NCBI GenBank assembly: GCA_003024985.2
Contig: PXIH01S0002618.1
Source of the DNA: Euperipatoides rowelli
Taxonomy: Eukaryota > Onychophora > Udeonychophora > Euonychophora > Peripatopsidae
Reading direction: 5' to 3' (one strand)
Length of the DNA stretch: 21,369 nucleotides
Positions within the stretch are counted from its first letter, which is position 1. Every line of letters starts with the position of its first letter. The position numbers were made by a program, and so were the translations under genes. The notes beneath the pieces are model-generated. The model was not told the origin of the DNA and made no database searches. It saw only the letters and a list, made by a program, of their open reading frames with translations. Shown one piece after another: positions 17,845 through 21,369 of this stretch.

Positions 17845-19080
17845 CTAGAACAATAAGAAATTAAAGTGAAAACATGTAAAATGAAAATATGTTAAAATGT
17901 TTTGCTGAGTATACATATTTTATGAATAGCATATTCAAATACAGTCGATACATTTTTGTTATCAAGTTAATTACAGTACATACATTAAGTTTAAATTATA
18001 TGAAAATAGAGACTTTACAATTTTATTGTACGATTTGTTAAATATGTAATAGTACAAAACATATATTTTTTATTATTGTTTACAAAAAAGGGGCTACTTA
18101 AAATTTATAAGACTATTATTACTTATATAATTTTACAATTCAAGTTAAATTTGAGATTTGTTACTATTTGAATGAAGGATTCTACAATCTTGGAAATTCT
18201 GTGATGTAGAATAGTTGTCAAAAAGTCAAACATCTCAAATAAAAGATTAGAGTTAAAAATAAATTTCTAAAAATTTCAATCACTTTTAATTTGCTTACAA
18301 TTTAAATAAAATCTAAGATCACTTAAACATCTGAGGATTAGTATTTTTAAAGTACCACTCTTGATACAAAAAGAATTGAAAGAAACACTAATAATCTTAC
18401 TATAACTAAAATATGTCTACTATAGAAATAGCCTATAATATAAATAGCCTATAATAGTTTTATTGTTTACTATTTTGACTTGTTACTGTTTATTATTGTA
18501 TAGCTTGTGTTAATAATAGCCTATTTTATTTTAAAGTTGTTGGTTATAAAATTATCAACAATGTACATATTAAGTAACTTTGTTTGTGACCATTTTATAA
18601 CATTATAAACATCCTTTTTTATAGTCTTAGAAGTTGGTAAAATTAAATCCAAATCAGGATTAGCCATTTTCCATCAAAACTGCAGTAAAAGGTTTAATAA
18701 AAGTATATAAGTTTAATAAAAGCACAGCCTTAAAGCAAAATAGGAACATTGATCTATTTTCAAATGACAAAAAAGGACACAACAGTAAACTTCAAAAAGG
18801 AAATGCTTTGTTTCTCAAAAATAAATCAGAATTAAACACATTAAGCAGTTTAAATACTTTCATTATGAGCCCAACCAGAAGCCAACAACTCTTAGACTTT
18901 AGATGCTGGCAATTGGTTTTCATGGTTATTACGGATTGGAAGAGTGCCTAGATTTAAACCTAGATGTCACTTGAATCCACACTTTTTTTATTCATGTCAG
19001 CTATGATCATGCTTGTATTTGTTTTATTTGATCTCATTTTTATTGTAAATTTATGTAGTTATAAATTTAATAAGATCTCA
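17845..19080. other. AT-rich COG3 upstream intron, no exon found
   Basis: This is the start (3' end in gene orientation) of the intron upstream of the microexon. It is AT-rich with short repeats such as ATAGCCTATAATATAAATAG near 18428-18460. Apart from one short minus-strand ORF (18521-18667) I see nothing coding. Confidence 0.5.
18521..18667 (-). CDS. Small open frame of unknown nature (48 codons)
   Basis: An ATG-started frame encodes MANPDLDLILPTSKTIKKDV and continues WSQTKLLNMYIVDNF to a TAG. It is less biased toward AT codons at its start than chance frames nearby. I do not recognise it, and there is no splice or promoter evidence. It may be a fragment of an old transposon gene or pure chance. 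Confidence 0.15.
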   Translation of the reverse strand: MANPDLDLILPTSKTIKKDVYNVIKWSQTKLLNMYIVDNFITNNFKIK

Positions 19081-19089
19081 TTAAATAAA

Positions 19090-19284
19090 GGGAAAGAAAA
19101 GGTAAGAGATTTATTTCTCTAAAACTGAATATCTACACAGACATATATAAAACTTAACACTAACTTGTTCATTACTATAGCATCACTGTTGAAACTCTTT
19201 AGAACAAGCTATCTCCCAATAGACTTAAAACTCCATTAATTAATTAACAGTAACAATCTAAATCTGCATATTTAAAGTTCAATA
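19090..19284 (-). repeat. Putative copia 3' LTR
   Basis: Starting after the polypurine tract with TATTGAACTTTAAATATG (TG changed to TA), the minus strand contains a TATATATG box (19141-19150) and AATAAA (19110-19115), then CTCTTACCTTTTCTTTCCC. Layout and length (about 190 nt) are copia-like. The inner boundary is clear, but the outer one is estimated because the other LTR is outside the window. Confidence 0.5.
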
Positions 19285-19293
19285 CTTTCCCCT
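19285..19293 (-). promoter_or_regulatory. Copia polypurine tract
   Basis: AGGGGAAAG on the minus strand, 18 nt after the RNase H stop, immediately precedes TATTGAAC. This position and composition fit the primer for plus-strand synthesis at the 3' LTR boundary. Confidence 0.6.
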
Positions 19294-19311
19294 GTTAAAT
19301 GGATTAATAAG

Positions 19312-20078
19312 TTATTGTGATAGTCTCATTTGATTACAGAGGATTAGCAAACATATTCTTGTTAGCGGCTTCGTCATAATATCTGCAACTTGTTCTGCAG
19401 TGGGGATTTGTTGTACTAAGATTTCTCTGTCGATTACTTTTTCTCAAATAAAGAAATGCTTAATTTATATGTGCTTGGTGAGACAGTGAAATTCTGGGTT
19501 TTGTGATAACTTTACTACTGCTTGATTATCTATCTTGAGAGTTGGTACGCCTTTTAGTCTTGTAATGCCTTTAAAAAGTCTATTTAACCAGATAATTTCC
19601 TTTGTTGCCTCACTTGCTGCAGCTACCACTTGTTGATGTAGTACCATCTGTTGTCTCTGACTTAGCCATGAGATAGCACCGCCTGCATATGTTACTATTG
19701 CACCAGATGTTGAATGTCCAGTTTTGCGGCATCCAAAATCTGCATTGCTGTAACATTGGAGTGTATTCTCTAGATTTGGTAGATATGTTATGCCGAGTTC
19801 AGTTGTTCCTGCTAATTGTGGGATTTTCTAATGACCTTGATAAAAAGCCGACACTATAGGCTAAGTCTGGTCTTGCCCGACCATTAGGTACATTAGTGCT
19901 CCGACCGCTTGTCTGTATGGGTAACCGTGTTTTGTATCTTCTTTTTCTGATTGTGTTATTTCAGAGTCATTTAGCATTGGGGTTAAGACAGCTCTACTTT
20001 CTGCGAGGTTGAAGCGTTCAAGTATTTTCTTTGCGTACGCTTGTTGGTACCATCATAGCAGTAGTTGATTTCAAGGCC
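19312..20078 (-). pseudogene. Copia RNase H remnant
   Basis: Several frames together cover the domain. They include QAYAKKILERFN and AVLTPM (about 19980-20045), RPDLAYSVGFLSRSLENPT (about 19830-19890), YSNADFGCRKTGHSTSGAIV (about 19690-19760) and SEATKEIIWLNRL with LKIDNQAVVKLSQNPEF (19465-19647). It then ends with VADIMTKPLTR near 19360-19377. At least three frameshifts and two internal stops (near 19440-19470) are visible. The final stop is at 19312-19314. Confidence 0.85.
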
Positions 20079-20838
20079 TTAGTAGTATGATGCTGGTTTT
20101 ACAGTAATTTTAAATTCTGTCTTCAGCTCTGTAATGAAGATTTCTGATTGTTTTTGATCAGTTGATGCGACTAATCCGCCATCAACGTATAGTGCAACTA
20201 TAAGTTTCTTGTCAACTTTTTCTCTGATATAAAGACACGTGTCAGCTTCACTAACTTTGAAGCCTAGTTTTAGTAGAAAGCCTCCAAATCGCTTATTCCA
20301 ACACCTTGGGGCTTGTTTTAAGCCATATAAGCTCCGTTTGAGTTTACATACCAATTTTGTGTCACCGATATATCCTTCTGGTTGTTGCATAAAAATTGTC
20401 TCTTCTAATTCTCCATAAAGAAAAGCCGTTGACACGTCAAACTGTGTTAAATGCATTATCTCACTTGCAGCAATGCTTAGTACTGAACAAATTGTACCTA
20501 GATTCGCTACTGGGCTAAATGTTTGATCGTAATCAATCACATGGCGCTGACTAAATCCTTTAACAACACGCCTAGCTTTGTACTTGTCAATACTTACATC
20601 TGGGTTTGTTTTATCTCGGAAGACCCATTTGCATGCTACAGCTTTGGCATCTTTGGGTAGGTCTCTGCCAGTTCCCAGGTTTGATTTTCTTTTAGTGAAT
20701 TTATTTCGGAATTCATGGCTTCTCTCCACTTATCACTTTGTTTACTACTTATTGCTTCTTCAAGTCTCTGGATTGTTTATTTCATTAATTAGATTTTCTG
20801 CTTCCATAATGCATTCTCCAAAGTAGTTTGGTTTTTTT
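20079..20838 (-). pseudogene. Copia reverse transcriptase remnant with altered YVDD box
   Basis: The long frame (20079-20729) shows the copia RT series: AVACKWVFRDK, DYDQTFSPVANLGTICSVLS, LTQFDVSTAFLYGELEETIF, SLYGLKQAPRCWNKRF and LIVALYVDGGLVAS. The catalytic box, normally YVDD, reads YVDG because of one base change (GAC to GGC) near 20178-20180, removing a metal-binding Asp. Upstream, KWREAMNSEINSLKENQTWE lies in a different frame, so a frameshift falls near 20660-20690. The frame ends at a TAA after PASYY. Confidence 0.9.
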
Positions 20839-21369
20839 CAGCAAGGAACTATTTCTGAGATTATAGCTTGAAGTGGGATGATTGATTTCATCTTCTTGAT
20901 TTGAGGAAGGAGAGGGTGGATCATTTTCTTCACATTCTTCTTTTCCATTTCTATCTTGTTCATTAAAATTTTTAGTACCGTACTTTGATGAATTTCTTTA
21001 CATTCATTTGGCTTCTCTAGGAATGTTACATCTCTTGATAGGATAACGTTGTGTTGTTCTTTGATCCAAATCCTGTAACGTTCATCGCCGTCATATCCGA
21101 CAAGATATCCTTTGATAGCTTTCTTGTCCATTTTTCTTCTTTTGGAATATGAGCATAGCAGGTTGACCCAATAACGCGTAACTGTTTTATTCTTGGTTTC
21201 TTTCCAAACCATAGTTCAGTTGGACTTGCACCTTCAATGGATGATTTTCCATTCTATTTAGAGGGTAGATGGCAGCATTGACCAGTTCAGCCCATATTGC
21301 TGTAGGAAAATTTACTTCAGAGTTTGAGTACTTAAATGTTCTAGCCATCTCAACAACTGTACGCATTTC
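20838..21369 (-). pseudogene. Copia integrase (C-terminal part) remnant
   Basis: At the window edge one frame reads EMRTVVEMARTFKYSN and VNFPTAIWAELVNAAIY, matching the end of the copia integrase core around its catalytic Glu region. A frameshift near 21240 is followed by a short stretch in another frame with ASPTELWFGKKP, the conserved P-x-E-L-W motif. A further shift near 21150 leads to the frame with KAIKGYLVGYDGDERYRIW, the copia GYLVGY block, ending near 20838. The enzyme joins element DNA to the host chromosome. Confidence 0.85.

Larger units (their letters stand above)
19090..21369 (-). mobile_element. Ty1/copia-type LTR retrotransposon, 3' part, defective
   Basis: In element order from the window edge leftward, the element shows integrase C-terminal region, reverse transcriptase, RNase H, a polypurine tract and a putative 3' LTR. 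The order IN-RT-RH defines Ty1/copia. The 5' LTR, gag, protease and integrase N-terminus lie outside the window. Multiple frameshifts and stops show it is inactive. It is in the sense orientation of COG3 and lies in the intron upstream of the microexon. Confidence 0.88.

Overview
The window is metazoan nuclear DNA, probably from an invertebrate. It is AT-rich, has spliced minus-strand exons with canonical GT-AG sites, and carries animal-type Ty3/gypsy and Ty1/copia retroelements. No bacterial, phage or CRISPR organisation is present. I cannot name the species. Two single-N positions (7298 and 16320), each flanked by exact duplicates, mark assembly joins.

The only host gene I can support is COG3, the Sec34-type subunit of the conserved oligomeric Golgi vesicle-tethering complex. 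It lies on the minus strand and is partial. Six exons, read from right to left, are 17811-17844, 17569-17729, 3291-3450, 3031-3140, 2456-2545 and 2251-2371. They join in one continuous reading frame of about 225 codons matching the middle of the animal COG3 protein. The 5' exons lie right of the window and the 3' exons lie left of it. The intron between the second and third visible exons is about 14.1 kb (3451-17568). The next intron upstream is at least 3.5 kb.

The introns are packed with decayed mobile DNA. From the left: an inverted copy of an unrecognised repeat family, here called R (about 840-1997, in the intron after the last visible exon). In the large intron come a tandem pair of direct R copies (about 4565-5480 and 5516-7745), a small array of hairpin-forming repeats (about 7815-7960), and a GC-rich block that may be the tail of another Pol gene (about 8419-8870). 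A broken Ty3/gypsy element on the minus strand follows (9152-13253), then a short R fragment (13581-13970) preceded by a 20-bp inverted repeat, then a plus-strand LTR element of about 2.4 kb with no coding capacity (14983-17386). The upstream intron holds the 3' part of a broken Ty1/copia element on the minus strand (about 19090-21369, running off the window).

The retroelement genes are all dead by inspection. The gypsy element has stops, frameshifts and a deletion removing the integrase catalytic core. The copia element has frameshifts and a substitution in the reverse transcriptase YVDD box. The most interesting signals beyond ordinary TE decay are the R repeat family and the stem-loops in the two LTRs near 15.0 and 16.7 kb, where paired positions changed together. 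The heavy loading of one COG3 intron with sense-strand retroelements also merits attention.
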